Assembly: GCA_038380795.1 (NCBI GenBank)
Contig: CM076260.1
Span: 75,801,843 to 75,865,842, forward strand
Direction of reading: 5' to 3'
Origin: Pyrocephalus nanus
Taxonomy: Eukaryota > Chordata > Aves > Passeriformes > Tyrannidae
Length of the DNA: 64,000 bases
Part shown: positions 52,201-63,200 of the stretch, in pieces
How the letters are laid out: each line of letters opens with the position of its first letter
Position numbering within the stretch: position 1 is the stretch's first letter
Notes under the pieces: model-generated
Told to the model about the DNA's origin: nothing
Seen by the model: the letters and a program-made list of their open reading frames with translations, nothing else
Databases searched by the model: none
Translations under genes and position numbers: made by a program

Positions 52201-55200
52201 CAATTGGGTAGAGAGAGAGAGAGAGAGAGAGTTGGCTGATTATTTTTTTCTTTTTTGTTTTCTTTGGATGAGAAGCATCTCATCTGAAGAGGTGGAGGGA
52301 ATGTCCTCAGTACACCTTTAATCTAGCTTGATATTTGTTTTAAAGATAAAGCTTTAACATTCTTATCTATAGAAGGAATTTCATCAGAATCAATCTCTTA
52401 TATTCTTTTTTTTTTCCTCTCACCTTTTCTGCCCAGCATTACTAAGGAAGAAAGGTTTTCATAGTTGCTGTTGAGTTTGGGTAATATTGGGTAATAATCT
52501 TAGGCAGATTAAACCAAATGCATTTAATGTACCTTTGATAAAAGCTTGATGCAGTAACATCTATTATTATATCTCTATACAGTAGGTAGAGCTTCTAATT
52601 TTGGATGTTAGATCTCTATTCTTCAATTTTACAATAGCCTGCTTAGAATAATTAAGAGAGCAGTGACATATAACAGTGAAGAAACTGGATAATTCTGGCA
52701 GTGCTGATTTTAATTTTGTCTTAGTGTTCCATATTGTTGTATTGTCTAGTTTGGGGAGAGGAGAGGTGTGGCAAGGAATGGAGTCTTCTGCATCTAGGCT
52801 TTAGAGACCAGCATTAGAGAGGTTTGGTCTTTTGCCATCATAGCATAGCTGCAGGCATAAAATGTGCATACAAAAAAATTGCCGTACTGTCACATAGACC
52901 ATGTGAGATTGACTTCAGAACAAGATAAAATGGCATTTTTGTAGCAATAATGTTCCTTTAGAAGACAAGCAAATCTGCACCTATAAAAGGAAAGGAGAAT
53001 TGCTTCACTACACAGTGTTTTTTCCTTGAATAGTCAGTGTCTAGGAAACCTTGCTAGTCAGGGTAGATTAGTCTAACAATTCAAATGCTGTCTGTACTAA
53101 GGAACTGAAGTGGCTAGATCCATTGTGCATGTTACTAATCCATTTGAAGTGTGTGCTAGTAGTCAAGTTCCTTATGATGGAATAATGCCTGTTGCTGAAC
53201 ATCCAGTATTCTGTAAGCATATTTTCTGGGAAACACATTCAGAAAAACAGAATTAGGTCTTGTCTGTATCAGTGTAATTTAGAAGTGAATAAACAGTTAT
53301 AGATAAGGTACACTTCCTTAATGTGATATTATCTCCGAGTGGTTTTCTTCACGAATGTAGTGAAATATTTATTTGTACTTAACTGGCAAGCCCTACAGTT
53401 TGGCAGATGTTTGTAACAGTTGTTTTCAAGGAGATACGAAACAATCCCTCTCTTCTGCAGCAAACTATTAGTGTTTAAAACTGAGCACAGAAAGCAAAAA
53501 ATGGAGAAAACAGGCCAATGACTGTGTATATCCAGGTAAGAAAGCTCTTTCACACCGGACAGAATCAGAGGGAAAAGCTACTCGGGGTGGGGGCATGGGG
53601 GGGAGGACCATTTTGTTAATCTCTTCTAGTGAAAACCAAAAGATGGTGGTGACAGGAAGCATTGGAAATCATTGAGAATGGAGACAAAAACTGCAGACCT
53701 CTGATCCAGGGAAGAAGGTTATGTTCCTTGCTGCAGAGCCCAGCTCATGAACCTATTGCTTACCTGGTGGGGACTTAATTAGAAGATGAAAAATTCTCAG
53801 TCTGGTTTCTCCAGAGTATATCACTGCAAGTGAATTTACCCATTTTTATTATTCTGTTCTGTATGTGCTGGTCACACAGCAGTAGAGAAGCCTTAGGGAG
53901 AGATTCAGATGTTGAAATTCTTTGGTGCAATGGGCAAGATGGAGTTATCAACAGCAGGACAAATATTGCAGAATCATTATGTCTCAGTAGATATTGAGAC
54001 AAGTAATATGGAACCCACTGTCTACATTGCACTGCTTTGAAGTTTATTTAAAGCTTTTTCCAAAGGCCTTCCTTATGTGAGCTACATATGCAGAGCTGTT
54101 TTTCTAAGCCTGCCTAAAGTTGTTTGAAGATCTTACATACAGCTGAGCTTCTCAAAGTTCAGAGCAGAATTGTCTCAGTGTGGGTAGGGGATGCTTCATT
54201 TTATATTGAACGTCAGTAGACACTGAATAAATATTTGTACCTGAGTACTAGCCTATTATTAAAGAAAGCTGGTATCAGCAATTTACAGATGTAGAGTTTA
54301 ACTGCCCTTGAAATTAACTCTGTCAGGTAAATTGTATCTGGATTAAACAATACTGCTTATTTTAACACTAAACTTTGATGTTGTCTTTCATTGCTGTGAA
54401 ACAGGGTGACTACCTGACTCCAACAAAGTAGATTTTGCCAAAGCAGACCAAATCCTACTATTTGTAGGCAGATTTCTTGGGTATAAGATAAATATCTGAA
54501 TTCTTGGAAAGTTCTATTCTGTTTGGAATGTTCTGTTCAGATTTCTGTTTAGAGTTATTAAATAAGTATATGAAATGTCAGTTTCCTGCTTTATGAATTT
54601 ACAGTAGCAAGTGAAGAATACTATAGGAGAAAGAACTAAAAATTGAAAGGTGTACTTATTCAACAAATACCCATACTTTCACTAATAATGAATCATACTT
54701 GAAATGTTTAAATCTTAAACAAAATGAACATTCCTTGCAAACTAGGGCTTACTTCAGAAGCAGCAAGCTGGTCTGTGCAGGTTACCAACATACTCAGGAT
54801 CCCTTACTAATTAAACTGTCAAAACTAAGTATAGTAACCTGTAAATATGTGCTTCAAATATTACTGTGAAATGTTTAAAACTGAAATTGCTGCTAATTGA
54901 TGTTTATATAATGAAGAAACAAGCTATGCACTGGTAATATTCTCCACTTTTGGGCCATCACACTGATCAGGTTTTTTTTAATCAGGTCTCAAGTCAGCCA
55001 TAGCTGTTAAGACAAACTGTCCCTAATAATTAACTTTATAAATGCCTATAATATTTTTATTGTAGGTAAGCAAGTGAGAACCAAACTGTCACAGGCCTTT
55101 AATCACTGGCTGAATGTTCCGGAAGATAAAATACAGGTACTGGCTTATTATTTTTAAAGGGTTGTTATTTTTTCTTCCAAGACTACTGATAGCAGATGAT

Positions 55201-58200
55201 TCTAGTAGTTAGCATAAATTATAAGAAGTCTTAAATGCACTGTTTTCTGAGTATAAAGTAACCTTTCAGGAAAACAACTCTAGTACAAGGCTTTAACTGT
55301 GATGCAACACTAAAGAAATCACTTCCCCGTCTTATGTAGAATAGTTACTTCTTTCTAAGTGTGTTCAACCTTTGAAGTTGTAGATAAGCAGGTATCACTG
55401 TTACCCACTTAACTCAGTTATTAACACTGAGATTTTTATTGACTTATGAAAGAAGCTAAACAGTTATCATGTAAATGTAGTGGTTGAAAATAAAATCTTA
55501 AGATTTTGATACAAGAATATCAAAGACAGCAGTTTAATCAACTCTACTAACCTAAAACTGTGAAGGGTATATCATAGTCTTCAGTCCTTACTTTCTAATG
55601 AGAAGCATTAAACTAGGAGGAATTCTCGTTTCCTTTTGCTTTTCTGTTGGGCCAACTGTGCAAGGTCTGTGGTTGTGTATTTAAACACCTGTGTTAGGCG
55701 AGACTGCAGTTTTGCTAAACTGCATATAGAGAGTGCAAAATATTCTGTGTCCAAGACAATGTAAGAAATTAAAATAACCAGTTGTGGGTTTTGACACTTA
55801 CCCAGCTGGTCCCTTGTTAATGTCATTAATAGTTGGCAGAAGTACCTTTAGAGTTTGTGGAGTCATTTTTAGAGTGGCTTGAGTGACACTTCATAGCCCT
55901 CAAGTAGCAAAGTGGTTTAAGAGTCTGCATTCATAATCTAGCAATTATTCTATTTTTCAACCTGTCTATATAATTCTTTAGCCAGATTTATTCCATTTTT
56001 CAGCTAGACACATCTTACTCTTTGTGCTCAGATACATACCCAAATAAAACATATAGCAACCTGTGTATTGTATGTGTTGATTCAGTCTAATATCATTGAT
56101 CAGAATCCAAATTGGAAGGAGCCTTTGGAATTTATCTAGAACAACCTCTCTTAAAGCAGGGTTTGTTCTGTAGCTACTTTAGGCTTCTGGGAGTCCTGTT
56201 GAGTTTGAAAATCTGATGTAGTTTCTTCATATTCCCAGTGTGTCTTCTCATGCTGAACTGTTATAACAAACCCTTCCATTCTGTTCAACTAGGATTTTTT
56301 ATGTTACAGTCTGACTGTTGCCTCTTGCCCTTTTGCTGAGCTGATTATTTGTCTTTATGTAGTTTATTCAGATGATACAGCTGAGGCTACTGTTCTTTGG
56401 CAGTTTATTTTGCTATTGACTGCCACTGTTTCACTTTTTTTCCCCAGCCAGGGGGTCTCTTCACCCTCACCACTTATTGAATCTCTTGTACCAATCTGGT
56501 GCTGCACTGAGAGACTCCAGCTTGTTGAATTAGAGAACTCTGGGTTTGTCAAAGGAACTTTCTCCTGAGAAGGCACTGAAAGGGCCTAGTACAGGGTCAA
56601 GCAAATTTTAAAGCTATTGCAGATAAGGAGGTAGAAGAAAATCTATGTGTTGGACTGATAGTGCAGCAGGTACTGATTAGATAGTTTAGGCTGTAAGAAA
56701 ACATAATACTGTACTGGGTCTTCAGCTTTCATTATGAAGAGCAGTCTTTTCATTGTCTTGGGCTGCTCCCTGGTGTCTTGTAAAATGAGCTTTTTCTGCT
56801 ATATGAGCTATTTCACTCCTTACTTTCACCTTTTGAAGCATTTTTGACACTGTCTTAAGTTCACTAGATAACTTGATTCAAACACAGAGTCATAAAGCAC
56901 TGTTTCCATTAAACCTTAAAGGTATAGAAGCTGCAAGGGATCATGAAACTAACAGTGATATGAAATAGGTTAGCAAGAGAAATGCTGGAATTAACTTATC
57001 CAAGGAATTCACAAAACACATAGAACATTTCCTGATAATACTGAGAATGAGATAATGGGCCCAAAGAATATTCAAAAAAAATAGGTATACGGAGTTGTCT
57101 TCAGTAAGTAGTCTATGCTTTGATTTTAAGTTAATGGACAACAATGTATCTTTACAGGTCCAAGTAGGACCTTGTTGGTAGGTGAGTCACAAGGGTTAAG
57201 TAAGTTGTTCTTGTAGTCATATCTTGGAAAAGCAATTAAATTCCTGGGGTTCAGATTTTAATCTTTGGGACAATGGTCACTGAACATCAGGTGGCTTGCT
57301 GCCCAAAAAAATGCTTACAGCAAAGTCCTTATTATTGTCCTACAGGACCTACCAAATAGGACCATGCTAGGTATTTGCTGCTATTTTATGGTGGCTTTAG
57401 TATTTTTTAGCAGTTGTTTTGATGAATGTTGACTGAATGCAATGTTTGTAGCTAGCAAGTGTAATTGGTTCATTAGCTTTAAAATCATCTTAATCAGATG
57501 CGTTTTGCAGTGAGTTTATACAGTATGCAGTTTTATATGCTTAAATTTATTTCCATTTAAGCAGGTGCTGATCATACCTGTTGATTGCATAGCAGCTGTG
57601 CAATAAAAGCAGTGTATAGTGTTAAGACTTCATTTTTTGTTGATGTTAAGGTTCACTTCTAGTCATCTACAAAGCTGATGTTCTGAAGAGTTTATTGCAC
57701 ACCTCAGGTGGGGTATGATATTGGTCTATCTAGTAACAAGGATTGTGTAGGAAGCTTCCCAAAAGATGTTGTAGCTGTTGTCTTTCTGCCAAGAATTTTC
57801 CAAATGATGTTTCAGAGAGAATAGTTTGTCCTTTAAGAGCTCAGTACTGAAGATAACCACACAGTGTGGGAAAAGAAAGATGAACTCTCTGCTTATCAAA
57901 ACAAGGTTTATGAGACAAATGTTATAATGGATGATACCTGACACTCTCAAGAACTGACTTTGGGAGATCTGAGGTTAGTGAATCTAAATGTTTGAAAACA
58001 CTGTTTATTTTCTTTTCCCCTAATCAAGTTCCAGTTACAGACTCCTAGACAATGGCTGTTTTAGAACTGTAGCAACATTGAAGAGAGGCATGCAAATGGA
58101 AACACTTCAGGGAGTAAGTTAACTTTGAATCTGAAAATATTACACAAAAGACAGACCACATGATGCAGGACTTAGAGCAAACTGGCTGATGAAGAGAATC

Positions 58201-59119
58201 ATAAATCTGTAGTAAAAGTAAAAGCGAGTGGTGTAAAGGGGAACCTCAGTGATAGAGAATATATTTCTTTAAAATATCATCAATTTTAAATAAGGTCTTG
58301 CAAAATGGGGAATTAAATTACAATGTCAGAGTTAATAATTTTCTCTTCTTATAATAGGTTATCATTGAAGTGACAGAGATGTTGCACAATGCAAGCCTAC
58401 TCGTGGATGATATTGAAGATAACTCAAAGCTGCGACGGGGCTTTCCAGTGGCACACAGTATCTATGGAATTCCATCTGTAATCAACTGTGCTAATTATGT
58501 GTATTTTCTTGGCTTAGAGAAGGTTTTAACCCTTGATCATCCAGATGCTGTTAAAGTTTTTACCCGCCAACTTTTGGAACTCCATAAAGGTCAAGGCTTG
58601 GATATTTACTGGAGGGATACTTACACCTGTCCTACAGAGGCTGAATATAAAGCTATGGTACTGCAAAAGACAGGTGGTCTCTTCGGATTAGCTGTAGGCC
58701 TCATGCAGCTGTTCTCAAATTACGAAAAAGACTTAAAGCCACTTCTTAACACACTTGGTCTCTTCTTCCAAATAAGAGATGATTATGCCAACTTGCACTC
58801 CAAAGAATATAGTGAGAACAAGAGTTTTTGTGAAGACCTAACTGAGGGCAAGTTCTCATTCCCAACCATTCATGCAATTTGGTCAAGACCTGAAAGTACT
58901 CAGGTGCAAAACATTTTACGTCAAAGGACAGAGAACATTGATATAAAAAAATACTGTGTGCATTACCTTGAAAACGTTGGTTCCTTTGAGTACACTCGGA
59001 ATACATTGAAAGAGCTTGAATCTGAAGCCTATAAACAGATTGAATCACTCGGGGGAAACCCTGAGCTTGTAGCACTAGTTGAGCAGCTGAGCAAAATGTT
59101 CAAAGAAACTGAAAATTAA
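46169..59119 (+). CDS. GGPS1: GGPS1, geranylgeranyl diphosphate synthase (complete, 299 residues)
   Basis: A cytosolic class I trans-prenyltransferase that adds isopentenyl diphosphate to farnesyl diphosphate to give geranylgeranyl diphosphate, the donor for Rho/Rab protein prenylation. Coding exons 46169-46235, 55066-55136 and 58358-59119 join in frame. Visible motifs are the first aspartate-rich motif DDIED at residues 63-67 with LRRG at 71-74, GQGLD at 124-128, KTGGLFG from 150, and the second motif DDYAN at 187-191. The length matches the human enzyme (300). It begins MDGMDETSKRILEPYQYLLQ. Met1 has G at -3 and G at +4, and Met4 is a possible alternative start. No frameshift or missing catalytic residue was seen. 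Intron 2 appears to use a GC donor. Confidence 0.97.
46657..46717. repeat. T-rich and (GTTT)n simple sequence
   Basis: A T14 run (46667-46680) is followed by GGTGGTGGG, GTTT units and another T run. This is low-complexity sequence in GGPS1 intron 2. Confidence 0.75.
49600..51640 (+). mobile_element. Decayed CR1-like non-LTR retrotransposon, 5'/endonuclease part, sense to GGPS1
   Basis: The firmest part is 51395-51590, where two frames carry IKELIKEGIVLDFTL and then GGNLSRSDHRIVAFRIVR (51483-51536). These correspond to the AP-endonuclease end with its SDH motif and are separated by a frameshift near 51470. Upstream stretches (50,440-50,760) resemble the untranslated or ORF1-proximal part of avian CR1 elements from memory. 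Stops and frameshifts show it is inactive. The left limit is uncertain, and the region may be more than one insertion. Confidence 0.6.
50141..50234 (+). repeat. 21-bp tandem repeat, about 4.5 copies
   Basis: The unit AGCAAGTGATGCTGGGGCAG + C repeats at 50141, 50162, 50183 and 50204, with a partial copy at 50225. The copies are identical as read, so the array expanded recently or is kept homogeneous. Because 21 is a multiple of three, one frame reads as the heptapeptide MLGQQQV repeated, but the host sequence looks like a dead CR1-type element. Confidence 0.95.
52210..52231. repeat. (GA)n microsatellite
   Basis: Eleven GA dinucleotides in GGPS1 intron 2. Confidence 0.9.
55066..55136 (+). CDS. 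GGPS1: GGPS1 exon 3 (residues 23-46)
   Basis: This 71-base exon has acceptor TTTTTATTGTAG and donor CAG|GTACTG. It completes Gly23 and encodes KQVRTKLSQAFNHWLNVPED then KIQ. KQVR is part of the conserved prenyltransferase helix that contributes to isopentenyl diphosphate binding. The exon's first bases, GTAAGC, themselves resemble a 5' splice site. Confidence 0.96.
55137..58357 (+). other. GGPS1: GGPS1 intron 3
   Basis: A GT-AG intron of about 3.2 kb, AT-rich, with no recognised element. Confidence 0.92.
58358..59119 (+). CDS. GGPS1: GGPS1 exon 4 (residues 47-299, catalytic core, stop codon)
   Basis: The acceptor TTATAATAG ends at 58357. The 762-base exon encodes VIIEVTEMLHNASLLVDDIE onward, including both aspartate-rich metal-binding motifs, and stops at TAA 59117-59119 after FKETEN. 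Nearly the whole catalytic fold is in this single exon, as in mammalian GGPS1. The antisense ORF at 58746-59075 is a shadow. Confidence 0.98.
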   Translation, partial: VIIEVTEMLHNASLLVDDIEDNSKLRRGFPVAHSIYGIPSVINCANYVYFLGLEKVLTLDHPDAVKVFTRQLLELHKGQGLDIYWRDTYTCPTEAEYKAMVLQKTGGLFGLAVGLMQLFSNYEKDLKPLLNTLGLFFQIRDDYANLHSKEYSENKSFCEDLTEGKFSFPTIHAIWSRPESTQVQNILRQRTENIDIKKYCVHYLENVGSFEYTRNTLKELESEAYKQIESLGGNPELVALVEQLSKMFKETEN

Positions 59120-60230
59120 ATTGTAACTTCCAGATGTGGATGAAAACTTTTTAAAATGGAAAGATAAACCAGACTGAGGGTGTGATAATCAGTCTCACGT
59201 AAAACTTTCTCTTGTAGCTATGTTACAGAAATTACTGCTAAAAAACAACTTGTCACTGACTATTGAAATATGTACCCTATTATCTCTAAAGTCTTAACTG
59301 TAACTGCTTACAGTTGGCTTTGTTAAAGCAGATGTACTAGAACTGAAACCAGTTTTGAATCTAAATGTGACCATGTTTACACAATCATAGGCATTATTTC
59401 ATGCCTAAAAACTCTTGTGTCTCTAACCAGGCTATCATAGGCTTCTGGTTGAAATTCTGTGTTAAATCATATTGACATGTGTGTATTGTGCATTTTCAAA
59501 TGATGCTCTGGTAAACCAAAATGTATGTTAAATAACAAAAGAAGATACTTGCAACCACAATGAACATAAAACTGTTGTGTGATATTTCCAAGTTAGACGT
59601 GTGCAGATCAGATGGATCAGCTTACTAAGTTCTAAGGTGAATATCCTAGGGGATAAGCTTCTGGGGATATTTTCAGGAGAATGTGAATTATGAAATACAG
59701 CATTTTATATGCAAATAAGACATGTTTAGTCTGAAATTGTGACTTTGTAAAGATTTTGAAGTACCCTAGAGAAAAAATTCCGTCACATCAGCAAAGTGAA
59801 AATTTGCTGCTGATTCCAGCTCTTCAATGAATAATTTTGATCACCTGGTTTTAGATTTTGAAACTGTCAAACATTGTAGCCAGGAACTTAAATCTATGCA
59901 TTGGAGCCCATACATGTAACTGTAAATAGCAACATAATAAGTTGCTACTACAAGTGGAAAGGGCTTCACATCAGGTAACTTTAGGACACCGTAATGGGTG
60001 CAGTTCTCTTTAATCTCTGCTTATAATTGAGGTGCTTCTCCAAGAGTTTATTCATAATTCATATTTCATTCCTGTTCTGCATTGCTGTCTGGAGGCATGT
60101 TATAGATCTCTCCAAAGAGACAAGATCTGTAATTTTTTGCTATAGCAGAGTACAGTATCTTGTTCTACAAGCTACACTACCACTTCACTTTTGTTAATTG
60201 CTTAAATAAAGCTTTAAAATTACAGATAAA
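59120..60230 (+). other. GGPS1: GGPS1 3' untranslated region
   Basis: About 1.1 kb after the stop to the first canonical AATAAA (60205-60210). The true cleavage site cannot be read with certainty. A second AATAAA at 60306-60311 could serve a longer form. Confidence 0.65.
60205..60210 (+). terminator. GGPS1: Polyadenylation signal AATAAA, probable GGPS1 end
   Basis: The first canonical hexamer downstream of the GGPS1 stop codon. Another is at 60306-60311. Confidence 0.6.
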
Positions 60231-63200
60231 CCAAAAGAGAACTTGCACTGAAAGCAAGATTGAGGGATAGGACTGACAAACCCTCTGCTCATCTCTTTCT
60301 CTATAAATAAATATACATAAAGAAAAATGAACAAAATATAAGCAGAGATGTTTGGGGTTTTTCTTGGCTGTGCTGGCTTTAATCAGGTTCAGTTCCCTTA
60401 GTCTTCACAGCTATATAAAGCTTTGCTTTGGGGTAGGGAGGTAATGGTTTGGATCAAAGGTAGGGCTGGTACTGTAAGCTGTGATGTTAGCTCAAGCATA
60501 CTCTGAAATGGCCAGAGTTACTTGGCTTTGAAAGGCTAAAGGATAATTTTATGCAGGTGTTCATTTACTGTACCTGGAAAGCAGGGAGAGCCGTGATCTC
60601 AACCCACTGAGAAAACTAACTGAAGAAGGCTGCTGTAATGTCTTCCCTGGGCAGCCTTAATGTTCTTCTGAAAGTGATCAAACATGACAAAATTCAGAAT
60701 GACTGCTTTCAGTCAGATACTATGTAGTTATGGATGATAGCCTATCCCTTTTATCTGCATGCTGGGGAGGAATCTTTGTCTGATTAGGCACAGAATAATA
60801 GCCTTTTCACTGAAGGGACCTTGTTGCCAGGACTGAATAGCTTCAAGTTGGTGAAAGGTGTTTTTAATGTTAATGAAGAGAATTGTAATTTTTTTCATAA
60901 CTTGCAGTGCTTAGAAAGCCTGTAAATTTTTAATGTGTTATGAGAAAATACTATCTGCAGCAAGTTACATTTATTTTGTGCCATGTCTTGGGAGTTTCTA
61001 AGCACTGTTGCAGCTGATGTTGAATAGGGGAGAGCACTGAAAAGACTATTGTTGTCAGGAGAATCTCCTGGTCTTAACTGTGAAAGGTATCCTTGTGCCT
61101 ATTAGGATATTGTAACTGCAACACAATGCAAAGTGCACTTAGTGCTGTTTTGTGTCTGTTCAGTTACTGGATGTAAACAGTTTTGTGTAATCAAACTTTC
61201 ATAATGAGGTAGCCTTTTTTTTTGTATAAAACTTCTTTACCATCTGAGACTTCTGCTATGACATTGCTCTTTTGGTTCATTCTAGGAATTCACTCCAGTA
61301 TTTAGTCTAATATCACGTCTTGTAGAGTATGCCTTCATTAACATAGGAGTAAGTGTGCTTATATTTTCCAGCTGCAGGCCATTTAAACCACAAATGGGTA
61401 AGAAGGGAAAAGTTGGTCCAGCTTTCTTTTCCCAGGATACAAAGAAACCATACAGCTCTTACTCCTCTGCCTTCAAGGCTTTTGATACCAGTATTCAAAG
61501 CGTACCCTGAAGGTATATCTGAAAAGACCCAGAAGCAGAGCATTGCTGCTCTTCACTTTGGTTAAGATAAACAAGACTGTGAGGGTTTTTCTTGATGTAT
61601 TCAGGAGTTGGAAGAGACTGGGATATTTGCCCTTAATCTGTTAAGCTGGTAAAACATCTCTTAAGTATTAAATGTCAGTAGTGATGATGCTCCTTAGTCA
61701 AGGTAGATATTATATTTGATGCCAATATTCATAAGATTGTGCATTCTTACCAATATTCTTCAATGTTACCACTAGTTCAGGCTCCTGAAATTAAGCAATG
61801 TTAGGAAAATCACCTCCTTAAAGCAGCATGGGAGTTCTTGTGGCTGCAGGATTAGTTTAGTTGTACGAGTACCACTCACTGTTGCTATGCCTTCCACAAC
61901 ACAGGGAGTGGGGTTTTTTCCTGATCTTCACAAGATATGCATTGATGTGGAATGGAAACCTGAGTTGCAAGTAGGGGATGCTGGTTTCAATGTCAGTCGG
62001 TTTGAGCCAGAATTGTTCCCCTTATTATCTTCCTTCTATTGCCAACAAGTTCTGTTTTGGTCAGGTTATCATTGCATTTCTTGGGGTTTGGCTCTTGCTG
62101 TGCATATAAAGGGAAATGAAAATACTCATGAGTCTGCAACATTTTCCCCTGCCTCAGTCTGTCTTATCGTGCGCTTGCTTGGATTTACATGAATGCTGTC
62201 ACCTGTCTTTGAGTAGCCAGCCAGTGGATGGGACATCTGGCTTTGCTTTTTCAAAGGCTGATGTCCTCCCCATGAATTATAATGAAAATTGTATTATTTC
62301 AAGATCTACCTGAGAACATAGCTTGTCTTTTTCCTTTCTGAGCTCAGGCTGTACTCAGTTACTAAGAGCAACTTTGTATGTATCAGCCAGTTATTGATAC
62401 AAACAGCCTCAAAATGTTAATAGCAGTGAGAAAGAAACTGTTGCCATTTCTCTATGCTTCAGCTTTATGGTTAATTTTGCTAATTTGCATATGCTGTGGA
62501 GTTTTTCTGTATTAATGACTGCTTTCCTCAGTTATTGTTAAAGTGCCAGCATGCTATAAAAACATGGGATTTGCGAAGTTTGAACTTTAATATGTCTATA
62601 TCACTGAATTGGGCCAGGCTTTTATTCATGTGCAAGAGCATCTGTTGCTCTTCTTTGTCCTAATTGTTTTACATTTCAGGTTTGATACTTACTATGTTCT
62701 TCTTATTATTTGCTCAGTACTTTCACTGTAATTCTTCTTTCAGCTATATTTCTATTCTCTGCTAATACCACAGCATACATATCATCAAACTTATTTTTGA
62801 TTCTGAACAAACAAAATAGTCTGTGTCTGCTTTTGAAACAGTACATCTTGGTTCATCATATGCCTTCACAAAAGTACAAAAGTAATCCAGGATTTTCTAC
62901 AATCCTGAAATGCCTGAATCTTTTTTTTTTTTTTTTCCAGGAAGCTAAAGCCTGTAACATTTTATGTTGCCATAAATTATTTTTGTTCCATGTAGCTTGA
63001 GCTACTTCCCCTCTCCTACCTGTTTGCTTTCAAGACCTATTTTGCTTTGGTGCTAATGCATGCTAGGTCTTTTTATGAAAAAAGTTAACTCCCTAGCCCT
63101 GGGGAAGAGAAGTTAAATTTTGCCTGGGTTAATGAGTTATCCCACTCAGCAAGAGCCTTATGAATGTCAGAGCTGGCAGGTGGACAGAGGGCAGGGAAAG

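Larger units (their letters stand above)
46236..55065 (+). other. GGPS1: GGPS1 intron 2 (GC-AG type)
   Basis: About 8.8 kb, beginning GCAAGT and ending TTGTAG. It contains a long decayed CR1-like region (about 49,600-51,640) with an internal 21-bp tandem repeat, a (GTTT)n/T-rich stretch near 46657-46717 and a (GA)n run at 52210-52231. No other gene was recognised. Confidence 0.85.

Noticed and set aside
58746..59075. 109-codon minus-strand ORF over GGPS1 exon 4
   Set aside because: It is antisense shadow of the conserved GGPS1 coding exon.
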